Source: Geosiphon pyriformis
Lineage: Eukaryota; Glomeromycota; Glomeromycetes; Archaeosporales; Geosiphonaceae
NCBI GenBank assembly: GCA_016748015.1
Contig: JAAOMT010000400.1
Span: forward strand, 341,163-405,162
DNA length: 64,000 nucleotides
Reading direction: 5' to 3'
Of this stretch, positions 33,841 through 45,107 are shown piece after piece; within the stretch, counting starts at the first letter, position 1, and the number at the start of each line of letters is the position of its first letter. Under the pieces are notes generated by a model. It had not been told where the DNA came from, did not search any database, and saw only the letters and a program-made list of their open reading frames with translations. Both the position numbers and the translations under genes were made by a program.

Positions 33841-35130
33841 TGGATTGAACTGTTTTTTTTTTAGATTTGTCTCATTTTTGACAATCCATCAGCATTTCCA
33901 TTGTTTTTTCTCTTTTTATAATATACTGTATAATTGAATGGTAAAAGTTCTATTTTCTATCTAGCATGACAATTGTCTGCAAATTCTTGTTTCTGGATTG
34001 AAGTCAATCTTTTGTGATTAGTATACACATCAAACTTTTGACTCAAGTATTCTTTCTATTTGATAACAGCCCAATAGATAGCTAAGTGTTCTAGTGCTGA
34101 AGTTTCATAGTTCTTTTCAGCTGAACTTAAGCTTTTACTGACATAAGCTACTAGATACTTTCTTCTATTTGGTCCTCTTTGCAATAGTACTGCTTCTAAT
34201 GCTTGATCAGATGCATCGGTTGTAATTATGAATGGCTTGCTATGATTTGAATAGATTAATACTGGGGCTTGAATAAGCTTTCTTCTTAACATATCAAAAG
34301 CTTTTTGTTGAGTTTCAATCTATTTGTATTTGGTGTTCTTTGTTTGGAGTTGGTGTAGTGATTGAGCTATTTTGAAAAAGTCCTTGATAAAGTGGCAATA
34401 ATAGCCTGCAAATCCCAAGAATGTTCTTAGTTTTATTAAGTTAGTTGGTACTGGAAAGTTTTTTACTATTGTAATCTTGTTTGGATCTGTCTTGATACCA
34501 TCTTTGCTCATCACATGTCCTAAAAATTTGAGTTCAGTTTTCTCAAAAAAATACTTGTTTGCATTCAGCTTCAATTCTGCTTTTCTCAATCTTTCAAATA
34601 CTTGTTAAAAATAATGTAGATGGTCATCAAATGTCTTGAAGAACACATTTGTGTTGTCTAAGTATACAACAACTGATTTCTATAGTAGCCTAGTATATAC
34701 AATTTCTATGAGCTGTTGGAATGTTGCTGGTGTATTCATCAAGCCGAATAACATTACTTCAAATTCAAAGTTTTCTTCCTGAATTATAAAAGCCATTTTT
34801 TTCTTGTCTTCTGGCTTCATTGCTATTTGTCAGTAACCACTGTCTAAGTCTAGTGTCGAGAACCATTTATTTCCTCCAAAAACATCAAACAGCTCTTGAA
34901 TCTTGGATGTTGGATAGCTATCTTTTTTGGTTACTCTATTTAGTTTCCAGTAATTCACACAAAAACGGATTTTCCCATTTTTCTTTCAGACTAGTACCAC
35001 TGGTAATGATCATGAACTCATTGATGGCTGAATTAGCCCATTGTCAAGCATCCAATTGATTTCTTGACAAATAATCTCATGGCTAGCTGGTAGTACTCTG
35101 TACACTTTTTGTTTAATTGACATTGCATCT
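33841..35130 (-). pseudogene. reverse transcriptase and RNase H of element G
   Basis: RNase H is seen at 34292-33900 (LIYSNHSKPFIITTDASDQ, AYVSKSLSSAEKNYETSALEHLAIYW). RT is seen at 35060-34320: FCVNYWKLN, LDLDSGY, FGLMNTPATF, the catalytic block VVVYLDNTNVFF near 34680-34640 (YLDN), FLGHVMSKDGIKTDPNK and GFAGYYCHFIKDFFKIA. The upper RT half is in broken frames. Confidence 0.88.
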
Positions 35131-35135
35131 TCAGT

Positions 35136-36090
35136 CTTAATCTGATACTAGATGATGTTGGTGTGACCAAATTCATTTTTGCTAGCAAAGATGTCATTAA
35201 AATTGCTGAGTAATATTCTTAGTTGTATCTGTTAGAGTGAGTCTAAATTCCCCATGTTTATCTGTTTCAATTGTTCTGGTTGGAGCAGATAACATTTGTT
35301 TTGTCCATAGATGGTTTGTGATATAATGTCCACATATCTGCAAAGCTGTGAAAAATCTGGAATGTGATTTAGTGGTTGATCTTCAACTTCGGTAGTTAAA
35401 TATCCAATGATAGTTTTCTTTGGTATTTCAATGACACTTTCCGCTGTGTTGTAGATGGAAATTTTGATGTTTTTGGGACTTTTGGCTAATATGTAGAAAT
35501 TAGTGAGTCCAATTTCTCCTGATTCACAAATGGTGGCTTCTGCTTTAAACAACTGAGCTTGATTCTTTACTTCTCTTTTTATGGCTAACATATATTGGTC
35601 ATATGGTGAAATGGAAATTGATTGATGGATTGAGATAATTTTTTTTTTGTTAATAATTTTTTTTTCTGCCATATTAACTAATATATCTATTCTACCCATT
35701 GATCCAAATCTCTGTATCCCTCTAACAGTAATTCCTAATTCTTCCCTGTTTCTTATTGACATTAATTGAGCTATTTTCACCAGAAGTAGAAATATTGCCT
35801 GTGCTATCTTTTCATTTGGATCTATGGTATATGCTTTTTCTGAATTATTTTGTAGCATAGCAATAATATTTTCTATGTATTTTGCATTAATTATTCCTCC
35901 TCTAATGTTGATCCTTTTTTTTGCTAAACTACTTCTGAATGCTAGTTGAACCATGGTTGTTGCTGAAATTTCCAGTGCTATTTTCAGATTGATACAAGTG
36001 CACAAATGTGGTTCCAATTTGATGGGATTTTTCCCCAAATATCTCAGATCAAACTCTGCATCAGTATTATGTGTGTGTTCAGGTATGATA
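35136..36090 (-). pseudogene. dUTPase-like domain and linker of element G
   Basis: A 268-codon minus frame (36038-35232) carries LKIALEI, VQLAFRSSLA, the motif-3-like RGGIINAKY (catalytic-type Asp changed to Asn, G to A), NEKIAQAIFLLL (motif 4) and RGIQRFGSM (motif 5, degraded). Motif 1 lies just upstream near 36060-36040, broken by a stop. The second half of the frame (LFKAEATICESGEIGL, KNIKISIYNTAESV, then CYLLQPEQLKQIN) is the linker to RT also seen in B. An intact ancestor would have had the domain between protease and RT. Confidence 0.75.
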
Positions 36091-37000
36091 CCTTCATTAT
36101 TATTGCTGAACCATTTCAGTTTTTGTTCTTTAGTGAGATCAGGGAGTGCAATATATGTTTTGGGGTTTGAATTGGAGTTTGAATCTAAGTTGCAATTGCT
36201 GTTATTGTGGCCATATTAGACTGAGCTGAAACCATTGTTTTTGTTGTCATTGTTGTCAGAGTTTGAATTGGGATTAGGAATTGATTTCAATTCTGATGCG
36301 CAGCTGCTTATTGGTTCGTCTTCTTCTGAGATCATGTAGATCATGCATGGTGGTGGATTGTAAATGAGGTCACACTCATTACAATATTGGAAGTCACAGG
36401 GAATTAAGCAATGTTGACATAATCAAGTATTTAATTGCTCTAAGCATTGCTCTTGCTCTTCTCTTGTGGGCACTAGTTCCTGATAGTGTTCATGGAATTG
36501 TTCCAGATCTAGAAGATTTATGACTGGTTCTGGGTCCCAGTCAAGTTTTATAAGTTCTGGTGAGTTGTTTTTGATTTCTCTGATTTCTTTAGGTGACGCT
36601 CCTTCTATCTTGACTATTGTCATTCTTCATATCTTGTCATTGTTGTGTGAACAACTGTCTAATTACTGTACAGCTTTTCTCCAGGTGGCTTCTATTGGTG
36701 TTTTTTTCTTAACCCAGTCACTGATGAGGATTGTGTACTGGCATAAAGTGTTGCACATTCTTCTTCGACCAGGAATATCATTCCATATTCCTTCATTAAG
36801 TAAGGTTTTCTCACAAGCTAAACAAGGTTTGTTGTCCTATTTTTTTTACTATTTTGGTCATCCAAAGCATTCTATAATGCATGTGTGGCAGTAAAATTTG
36901 GTCGCCATTTGGTATTTCTCATTGTTGTCACAGCATGTGCCCATTAATGACAATGTCTTGCCACAATTAATGATATCAGCTTTGGTCGATGATAGCTCAA
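36091..37000 (-). pseudogene. Cys-rich, zinc-ribbon and acidic linker of element G
   Basis: On the minus strand from 37000: CxxC pairs (CCD, CHTC, CFG-type) in 37000-36780, the conserved NIVWNDIPGRRR block, the segment 36623-36423 (TIVKIEGASPKEIREIKNN...LEQFHEHYQELVPTREEQEQ), then LCQHCLIPCDFQYCNEC (36425-36375), then an acidic Ser/Asn-rich linker to the dUTPase domain. The same layout is seen in B. No named family recognised. Confidence 0.5.
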
Positions 37001-38002
37001 TCATTGGGATAGTGTATACATGTAAGGGGTGTAAATAGCAGTTGGTAGTGGCTTTACTTTCTTTGCTTTTCCTTTCCTTTTCTCTCTTTCATCCCATTCC
37101 TAAGTTGTCAGTTCTTTTAAATCATGGTTGATTTTTCAGTTTTGGTCAGCATTCCAGGTAAGTTCCTCTCTCTGCTTTCCTTTGCTGTTGTTGTTTCACA
37201 AAGATATTGGCAGCAGCTCATTGTGTTTTGTGTTGGCCCAGGAAATTTGGTAGGCTTCTCATGTAGGTTTTTTCTTTTCTTTTTTGAATTTGATGAATAG
37301 TGTTGTCAAGTTAGTAGTCTTGAAATGGCCACATGTGGCTGGTACATGTATGTGTCAACTGTTTTGGCTAAGTTGGAGCTCCTGTATTGTCCAGTCCAGT
37401 ATGGCATTGGTTTTAGATAACCAGTCATTTTCTATTAATGCCTGATATTGAGTTGTTTTCATTACTAGGACTTTGATGGGAATGATGATGCCATTGACTT
37501 CAAAAGAAAAGTCATCAATTTCACCAATAGGGGTTTTGGTTGCCCCATCAGCTGTAATTATACAAGCACTAACAGCGCAATCAATTCAGTAACTTAATTG
37601 GTCCATAAGTTGTTATGTAATAATGCTGTCAGCTGATCTACTATCTAGGATTAGTTTGATGATGTGGTTATCAACTTTTGTGTCAGTATACATAGTGGTG
37701 ATTGGTTTGGTGTCAAGAGTAGCTCCACTGAATAATGAAACTGGTGTGATTTTCTTGAGTTCGAAAGGAAAAATAGCTGCTAAAGATTTGTCATTGGAAA
37801 TGGTTGCTGGTGGAATATTACTGGTAAGTGACTGTTTCGGGTTGGATTCCAGATTATTAGATATGACGTCTTCTGGGGTAACCAAGAGACTTAAATAGTA
37901 TTGGGAATTCGAGTTTTGGGCATGCCCAGTTCCCAAATTCTGAGAGTGTAATCCTGTTGGTGAGTGGGAGGAACTGGGGATTGGTTGGTAGACAACCATC
38001 AC
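37001..38002 (-). pseudogene. retropepsin-like protease region of element G
   Basis: Minus frame 38002-37613 ends KVDNHIIKLILDSRSADSIIT, with the catalytic Asp present and DSG read as DSR. The remainder, with the GEIDDFSFEVNGIIIPIKVLV block and a YQALIEND end, is at 37600-37380. Lys/Glu-rich decayed sequence fills 37380-37001. Confidence 0.75.
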
Positions 38003-39445
38003 CGATTTCCAGTTTTGAGTGACTTTTGATCTGGGGTTTCCTGATGTTATTTGAGCTGGGTTTGGTGGTGGTGTTTGAAGTTGCTGAGTTTGATAAATTA
38101 CTGGTGGCTGTAGTTAATATATTGCTGGTGACTGTGGTTAATAAATTAGAGGTTGATATACTGGTGTTTGATAAATTGGTTGCTGTGTCATTAGTAGGTA
38201 ATTCTGATGATAGTGCTCGAAGTTTGGTGGGTTATTTGGAGTTTGAAACCAGCAATCAGGATTTCGATATTGATTTTCTGATTATTGATTATTTAAACAA
38301 TAGTAGCAGTTAATTTGTAAGTGTCCTTGTTTACTGCAATAGTGATAAACACACATTTCTTGTTGCCACTATTGATTGGTTGATGATATTAGACGTGATT
38401 GATTATGGAAATGATTAGAGTTTTCTTGATTATTGCATTGCTGTGGAGTTTGATAGATTGCCTGATTATTGTTAGCTAAGTATTTCTCTAATTTCTGATT
38501 TATTGATTCGCTAAATTGCTTTAATTTGGAATCTAAGTCAAATAATCTATTCATTACTAAATTTACTGCTTGGGTGTGGTTGGCTTCTAATTCAGTGGTT
38601 TCAAAATCTCTAGTGTTTGTAATGGCTGCTTGTAAATCAACGGGATGCATTGGGCATACACATTGCAAGATGCTACTGCATAATCTGCAAATAAACTGAT
38701 TTAGGATCTGGGACACTGTGAAATAATTGGCATTAATGGCTTGAATCTGGCACAGATTTCTATAGAAGCATCCTAAGTAAGTAGTAACTGTTTTGGTTTC
38801 TTCTTGTTTGATGGTAGTGAATGTGTTTGCTAGGTGGTTAATGCTGTTATTATTACTAAAATATCCCAGGAATGCAATTTTGAATTCCTGAAATGTTTGA
38901 AGTTTAGTGACTAAACTTTAATATCATAAGTTGGCAGTATCTTGTAAGAAATAGGAGATGGCTTGGAGTGCTCTCGCATTATTCTATCCATTGGTCATGA
39001 TGGCCTTTTCAATGTCATTGAGCCAGATCTGGGCATTGTCTTCTTTGCCAGTGAACTTTTTGAGTTTTGCTATTGGAGTGTAGACTATTGGATCCAAGTT
39101 TGGTTGTTAAAGTTGTTGTTGTTATGGCTGTTAAAGCAGCTGTTGTAGTTGTTGAAGAGGTACTAGCAGCAGTTGGATTTGCAGATCTGGTTGTTGTAAT
39201 GATTGGCCAATTGGTTCAATTGGTTAATTAATTATGATTATGTGTTGTTGATTAATTAAATCGGGGTTTTGTTTGTTTTGATTTGTTGGTGGTTGAATAT
39301 TCGGAGTTTCGACTTCTGGATTTTGATTTTGCTACATCTAAAAGTTCGGGGTTTCAATGTCTGGGTTTTCTGGGATTAGGTTCTGATAAGTAAATTTTTA
39401 ATCTTTAGATTCTTCTTTTTCTTCCTGTTCCTCTTCTGATTTCGT
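38003..39445 (-). pseudogene. Gag of element G, C-terminal two thirds
   Basis: The capsid block SQILNQFICRLCSSILQCV and ETTELEANHTQAVNLVMNR is at 38716-38369. The zinc knuckle at 38360-38310 reads YHYCSKQGHLQINC, the first Cys of CX2CX4HX4C having become Tyr. The Pro/Asn/Gln-rich linker is at 39400-39100. The frame is cut at 39445 by element H; the N-terminal part resumes at 43107. Confidence 0.78.
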
Positions 39446-40434
39446 TGTTACAGATGATTATTTGGGGTCTCAAAGCAAATAACAAACCCATAACTTGGTG
39501 CTCAATTGATATAATGTTGTTGGTAATATCTAAAGATGTTGTTTTATCTGAAGGTTTTGTTGTGGAGTCCTTTGTATAATGGACAGAAATTCATTATGGT
39601 TGGTTTTGGTTGATTTCTCAAGTCGTTTTCTCAATTTCTGTTTTCAGCTTGGTGGCTGGTTTATTCTGGCAGTTATGCTCTTCTGGTAAGCTATCTGTTA
39701 ATATATATAATTCTATCCTTATTTCTGGATCTTTTACCAGGTTATCCTTAACATCAATTACTCAGTGTTTAATCTTTTTAATCAGTAGTAAGTCAACAAA
39801 CAAAAAAAATAAAATAAAATAAAATAAAATAAAAAGAAAATAATAAATTAGAAATAAGCCAAGGCAATTCAAGTTAGTATTCCGTCAATAGCTGTGATCA
39901 AGAGCTATTGTTCTAGTGTGGTTAAGTGTTGGATTTTATCAACATGAAATGTTAATAAATAGAAGAGTGATTATATTTTCAAACAAATGACAATAACATG
40001 GATTTAAAGAATTGGAGAGATCTTTTATTTATATAATTTTATTTTGGTTGATAGCAACTATCCTTGAAATAAGGGTTAATAAATAAAGAAGAAAGAATAT
40101 TGTTCTAAATTAATAATAAAACTCTATTGAATTCTCCAAGAATTATTTTTTCTGCTTTTAATACTTTCACTATATATATATAATTTATGTTATACAAGAT
40201 TCTGCACATTTATGAACAATATGCCATGATTTTTCAAGCAATGCTTATATTGCTGAGCAATGTGCCTGTAATTTCTGACAATGTGCTCATTGCTGAACAA
40301 TGTGCTGTGATTTTCTGACAATGTTTTATATTGCTGAGCAATGTGTTTATGTGCTAAATACTATTCTCTTATTGGTCTATTTTCTTTATCTGTTTTTCTT
40401 ACTATTTTTTTGTATTCTTTTTCTATGAGTAACA
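39446..40434 (-). repeat. 3' LTR of element H (989 bp)
   Basis: Starts TGTTACAGATG and ends GAGTAACA on the plus strand. It contains an AAAAT-type simple repeat (39800-39845), a TATA-like run near 40174-40184 and a strong array of ATTGCTGAGCAAT palindromes (40200-40350). It is followed by the minus-strand polypurine tract near 40435-40455. Confidence 0.88.
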
Positions 40435-40734
40435 TTATTTTCTCTTTTAATATTGAGCTTCTGCAAAATCTTCTAAATTTTTCTTTTGTATTAATATTGT
40501 TGCTGTAATTTCTATTGCTATTTGTAAATCTAATTTTATACATGACTGGGATTTTTAACTATAGTGGTCTATCCAGAATATCAATTTCAAATCTTGCATC
40601 TGTATTATGTGCATGTTCAGACATAATGCCCTTATTATTATTACTGAATTTAGTTAATTTTTGCTCTATTGTAAGATCTAGAAGCATGATATATTGTTTG
40701 GTATTTGAAGCAGAGTTTGAATTTGTTGTTGGCA

Positions 40735-40908
40735 GAGTTTAAATTGTCGTTGTCATTAGTGGAGTTTGAATTGTTGTCATCATCAGCAGAGTTTGAATCA
40801 TTGTTGTTATTAGCAGAGTTTGAATCATTGTTGTCATCAGCAGGGTTTGAATTATTACTGTCATTAATGGAGTTTGAATTATTGCTGTTATCAGTGAAGT
40901 TTGAATTA
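40735..40908 (-). repeat. 27-bp tandem repeat in the acidic linker of H (about 6 copies)
   Basis: Units begin GAGTTTGAA and are 27 bp (9 codons), encoding variants of NSADDDNNS on the minus strand. Boundaries by eye: 40735, 40762, 40789, 40816, 40843, 40870 and a partial unit from 40897. The homologous linker in G (36160-36330) is not repeated, so this is an expansion specific to H or its parent. Confidence 0.85.
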
Positions 40909-41280
40909 GGATTAAGTTCCGATTCCAATTCCAATTTGTTCTCACTAATTGGCTCTTTTTCAAATATATGATACATAGGAGTAGATTGTGACTACATTTC
41001 AATATTCTGACTCAGGGCCATCAAGTGAGTTTTGCTGATTTATTGGTACTGTGAGAATTAGGTTTAATTGGGTTATCGGAGATAAGTTTTTTTGTATAAT
41101 CACAGAGTTTAGAATTTTATCGGACTTCAAATGTTTGGGTTTTTGAATAATTCCCAGAGTTTGAATTGCTAGAGGTTTAACAAGTTTTATTGACGGTAAG
41201 TTTTTTTGTACGATAGCAGAGTTGAAATTATTGGGTTTCGAATGTTTGGGTTTTTTGAATGATCAGTTTTTGAATAATCG

Positions 41281-41985
41281 AAGTTTTAATTTAATGAGTT
41301 TTAACGAGTTTATCAAAGATAAGTTTTGAATGTTCAGGGTTTTAATAATTAGGTTTTGAATAAATGGAGTTTTAATTTAACAAGTTTTAATGAATTTATC
41401 AACAGTATGTTTCGAATGTTCGGGGTTTTAACGATTGGGTCTTGAATTATTGGAGTTTTAATTTAATGAGTTTTTAATGAATTTATCAATGGTAAGTTTC
41501 AAATGTTCGGGGTTTTAATGATTGGGTTTTGAATAAATGGAGTTTTAACAAATTTATTAATGGTATATTTTGAATGTTTGGGGTTTTAATGATCAGGTCT
41601 TGAATAATTGGAGTTTAATTTAACAAGTTTTTAACAAATTTATTAATGATAAATTTCAAATGTTCAGAGTTTTAATAATCAGGTTTTGAATAAACAGAGT
41701 TTTAATTTAATGAATTTTTAATGAATTTATCAACAATAATTTTCAAATGTTTGGGATTTTAATGATCAGGTTTTGAATAAACAGAGTTTTAATTTAACAA
41801 ATTTTTAACGAATTTATCAATAGTATTTTTCGAATGTTCAGAGTTTTAATGATCGGGTTTTAAATAATCAAAGTTCTTAATTTAATGAAGTTTAACGAAT
41901 TTATCAATGGTAATTTTCAAATGTTTGGGGTTTTAATGATTAAGTTTTGAATAATCAGAGTTTTAATTTAATGAGTTTTTCAAAG
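41281..41985 (-). repeat. about 87-bp minisatellite in H (8 full or near-full copies)
   Basis: Units run from AGTTTTAATTTAATGAG through TTTATCAATGGTAAG to TTTTGAATAAATGG. Copies start near 41282, 41367, 41453, 41540, 41611, 41697, 41784 and 41871, with a partial one near 41957. One copy (41540-41610) lacks about 16 bp. More diverged related copies extend left to about 41080. The minus-strand reading resembles the NP-rich Gag linker, so the array probably grew from that region. Confidence 0.85.
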
Positions 41986-42115
41986 GTAATGGTGAAATAA
42001 GGATTTCATGAATCCTAAGTAATTTTTCCTTGTTTTCTCTTGGTCTGCCACTTTTTTGCATGGTTGTTGTTGGTATTGGTTTTCTGTTGGATTATACCTC
42101 ACAGAAAGCACCAAA

Positions 42116-43106
42116 TATTACTGATAATTATTTGGGGTCTCAAAGCAAATAACAAACCTGTAACTTGGTGCTCAATTGATATAATGTTGTTGGTAATATC
42201 TAAAGGTGTTGTTTTATCTGAAGGTTTTGTTGTGGAGTCCTTTGTATAATGAATAAAGATTCACTATGGTTGGTTTTGGTTGATTTCTCAAGTCATTTTC
42301 CCAATTTCTGTCTTCAGCTTGGTGGCTGGTTTATTCTGGCAGTCATGCTCTTCTGGTAAGCTATCTGTTAATATATATAATTCTACTCTTATTTCTGGGT
42401 CTTTTACCAGGCTATTCTTGATATTAATTACTCAGTGTTTAATCTTTTTAATCAGTAGTAAGTCAACAAACAAAAAAAATAAAAATAAAAATAAAAAAAA
42501 ATAAAAATAAAAAAATAAATTAGAAATAAGTCAAGGCAATTCAAGTTAGTATCCCATCAATAGCCATGATCAAGAGCTATTGTTTCAGTGTGATTAAGTG
42601 TTAGATTTTATCAACCTAAAATGTTGATAAATGGAAGAGTGATTATATTTTCAAACAAATGACAATAACATGGATTTGAAGAATTGGAGAGATCTTTTAT
42701 TTATATAATTTCATTTTGGTTGATAGCAACTATCCTTAAAATGAGGGTTAATAAATAGAGAAGAAAGAATATTGTTCTAAATTAATAATAAAACTCTATT
42801 GAATTCTCCAGAAATTACTTTTTCTGCTTTTAACACTCTTGCTATATATATATAATTTATGTTATACAAGATTCTGCACATTCGTGAGCAATATGCTATG
42901 ATTTCTCAAGCAATGCTTACATTATTGAGCAATGTGCCTGTAATTTCTGACAATGTGCTCATTGCTGAACAATGTGCCGTGATTCTCTGACAATGCTTCA
43001 CATTGCTGAACAATGTGCTCACATGCTAAATACTATTTTCTTATTGGTCTATTTTCTCTATCTGTTTTTCCTACTATTTTCTTGTATTTTTTTTTTATGA
43101 GTAATA
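42116..43106 (-). repeat. 5' LTR of element H (991 bp)
   Basis: Partner of 39446-40434, differing by scattered transitions and by the length of the A-rich simple repeat (42470-42525). The ends are TATTAC and GAGTAATA, each one transition from TG...CA. Confidence 0.88.
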
Positions 43107-43816
43107 CTGTTATTTCCCAGGGACTTGTGGTTCTGAAATCTGGCTGAGGTGGTGGTGATCGAAATCCTGATAGTATTGGCAATTGCAATTTAAATCCTTC
43201 AAAATAATCACTGTAGATTCCTAGTAATTCTGCTTTTTTTTGTTTACTTTAAAATGGAAATTGTTCAAATGTTGATGTTACATGTAATGTTGACGCACCT
43301 GTTGATGAGATGTTAATGGTGCTTCTTGGTGTGTAATAGTATGATGAATTGGTTGGTAATTCACTCTGGTTTTTTTCTAAGTGAATAATTGTATTTGTTT
43401 TGGTGTTACTACTGGTGTTTGCAATCTTCCTTTGCTTTTGTCTGCATAAGTGATGGGGAATTGTTGTTGTGTGTATCTTTCAATGATTTGATTAATTTCC
43501 CTGATAATTGGGGCAAAACTGTAGTTTCTTGGAAAGCTGGTATGTTGAAATAATTCTGTATAAAAGTTTTCTCTTGTGGATTCAATGTCAACTGTTCCTT
43601 CTAAGCAGTCTGTGATTTTATTGTTGACGTAGAAGTTAAAGGCTGATTCTGCTGAGAAGTGGTTATTGTTTAATTCTAATTGTTGACTATACTGTTGAAA
43701 CAAAGATTTGGCGAATCCTAAATGGTTTGTTTCTATGATTTCTGATTCTACTACTTTTAGATGATTGTTGTTGGTGCCAGTTCTCTGTATGATTATATCT
43801 CATAGAGAGCACCAAA
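43107..43816 (-). pseudogene. Gag N-terminal region and leader of element G
   Basis: Minus frame 43703-43377 encodes FQQYSQQLELNNNHFSAESA through to TPKQIQLFT, matching Gag N termini of B and C. The start lies upstream near 43750, where GTAGTAGAATCAGA reads VVESEIIETNHL. Below 43377 the linker continues to the H insertion at 43107. The leader hairpin is at 43773-43813. Confidence 0.8.
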
Positions 43817-44673
43817 TGTTATAGATGATTATTTGGGGTCTCAAATCAAATAACAAATTCATAACTTGGTGCTCAATATCTTAATAATGCTGATAATACT
43901 GGTATATTGGTTGTATCTAAAGGTTTTTTAGAGTTGAGTCCTTTGTATAATGGACAAAAGTTCAATGATGATGTAGTTAGTTGGTGAGTTGTGTTTCCAA
44001 TTTCTGTCTTCAGTGTGGTGGCTGGTTTATTTTGGCAGTTGTGCCCTTCTGATAAGCTATCTGTTAATATATATATAATTCTATTCTTATTTTTAGGTCT
44101 TTTATCAGGCTATCCATGATATCAATAATTCAGCACTTTAATTCCTAATCAATTAGTATACAACAATAAAATCAAAGAAAAAAAAAAATAAAAGAAATAA
44201 AGAAATGAGCCAAGACAATATGCAAGTTAGTATTCCATCAATAGCTATAATCAAAAGCTATTGTTCCAGTGTGGTTAAGTGTTAATGACTATCAACACTT
44301 CATGTTGATAGTGGAGAGGGGATTGAAAATATTAAACAATAATTATTTATTGATGTGGAAGGTTGTTTAAATTAAATCTAAACTGAGAGGTCTGTCTTTT
44401 CTACTTCTAATACTACTACTATATATACATAATTGAGATTTTTCAATTCCTTAATTCTTCACACTGAAAATCCTGGAATTCCTGGAATCCTGCAATTTCT
44501 TTTGAGAAAAATTCTGAAATTCTGGAATCCTGTAATTCCTTGTACAAGAATTCTGAAATTCCTGGAATCCTGCAATTCTTCTTGAGAGGAATCCTGAAAT
44601 TTCATATTTACTACAGTTACTTCTGATTGGCTAATTAATATCTTAATATATTTCCTATATTCTATAAATAACA
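43817..44673 (-). repeat. 5' LTR of element G (857 bp)
   Basis: Same length as the partner at 30879-31735. TGTTATAGATG on the left, ATAAATAACA on the right, followed by F's Gag N terminus. The GGAAT-type palindrome array lies at about 44445-44600. Confidence 0.9.
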
Positions 44674-45107
44674 GTAGTTGTATTGATTTTGGTGTTCTTG
44701 TTGGTATTTGTAGTCTTCTTTTTTCTTTGTCTGCAAAGATAATAGGAAATTTTTATTTGGTGTACTTTTCAATTTTTTGGTTTATTTTTGTAATTAGAAG
44801 TACAAATAAATAGTTTTGTAACAGATTAGTGCTTTGAAATAGTTCACTAAAAAAATTGTTAAAAGCAGATTCTGGATTTTTTTGGCCTTTTATATAGTAT
44901 GCAATTCTCTTATTGATGTAACAATTGAAAACTAATTCTGCTGGCCAACTATTATTTGTCAATTCAAGATAATTTTAGTAATATTGGAATAAAAATTTTG
45001 TAAATCCCAAGTGGTTTGTCTCTATTTTTTTTAATTTTGTTACTGTTTCAGATAATTGCTGTTGGTGCTAATTTTCTGCTGAATTATACTTCACAGAAAG
45101 CACCAAA
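44674..45107 (-). pseudogene. Gag N-terminal region and leader of element F
   Basis: Minus frame 44962-44753 and its surroundings match the Gag N terminus of C (ELVFNCYINKRIAYYIKGQKNPESAF). The leader hairpin is at 45064-45104. This piece is separated from the rest of F's Gag (29281-30878) by element G. Confidence 0.78.

Larger units (their letters stand above)
40435..42115 (-). pseudogene. residual internal region of element H
   Basis: On the minus strand from 42115: leader with hairpin, Gag start MADQEKTRKNYLGF (about 42060-42000), the 87-bp tandem array, an acidic Asn/Ser/Asp-rich segment (40976-40650, MYHIFEKEPISENKLELESE followed by repeats of NSADDDNNS type), a dUTPase motif-1 remnant (40640-40540), and the last codons of the downstream ORF. 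It reads as a deletion derivative of the dUTPase-bearing family. Confidence 0.7.
39446..43106 (-). mobile_element. internally deleted gypsy derivative H (minus), inside G
   Basis: Two near-identical LTRs (39446-40434, 42116-43106) enclose only 1.7 kb. The internal DNA has a scrap of the downstream ORF next to the polypurine tract, jumps to the start of the dUTPase domain and acidic linker, then a long tandem repeat, then the first Gag codons and leader. RT, RNase H and integrase are missing, so it could only have moved using proteins from relatives such as G or B. Flanks read TCGT and CTGT, a poor 4-bp duplication with two transitions. Confidence 0.85.
30879..44673 (-). mobile_element. Ty3/gypsy element G (minus), interrupted by H
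   Basis: Two 857-bp LTRs (30879-31735 and 43817-44673) bound it. Internally on the minus strand are Gag (split by H at 39446-43106), protease, Cys-rich and zinc-ribbon segments, dUTPase-like domain, RT, RNase H, integrase and the downstream ORF. Without H it is about 10.1 kb, the same size as B without A. It is the most readable full-length copy of the dUTPase-bearing family. Confidence 0.92.

Noticed and set aside
40705-41002. Plus-strand Leu/Ser/Glu-rich frame with a membrane-like look
   Set aside because: Shadow of the 27-bp Asn/Asp/Ser repeat on the minus strand.
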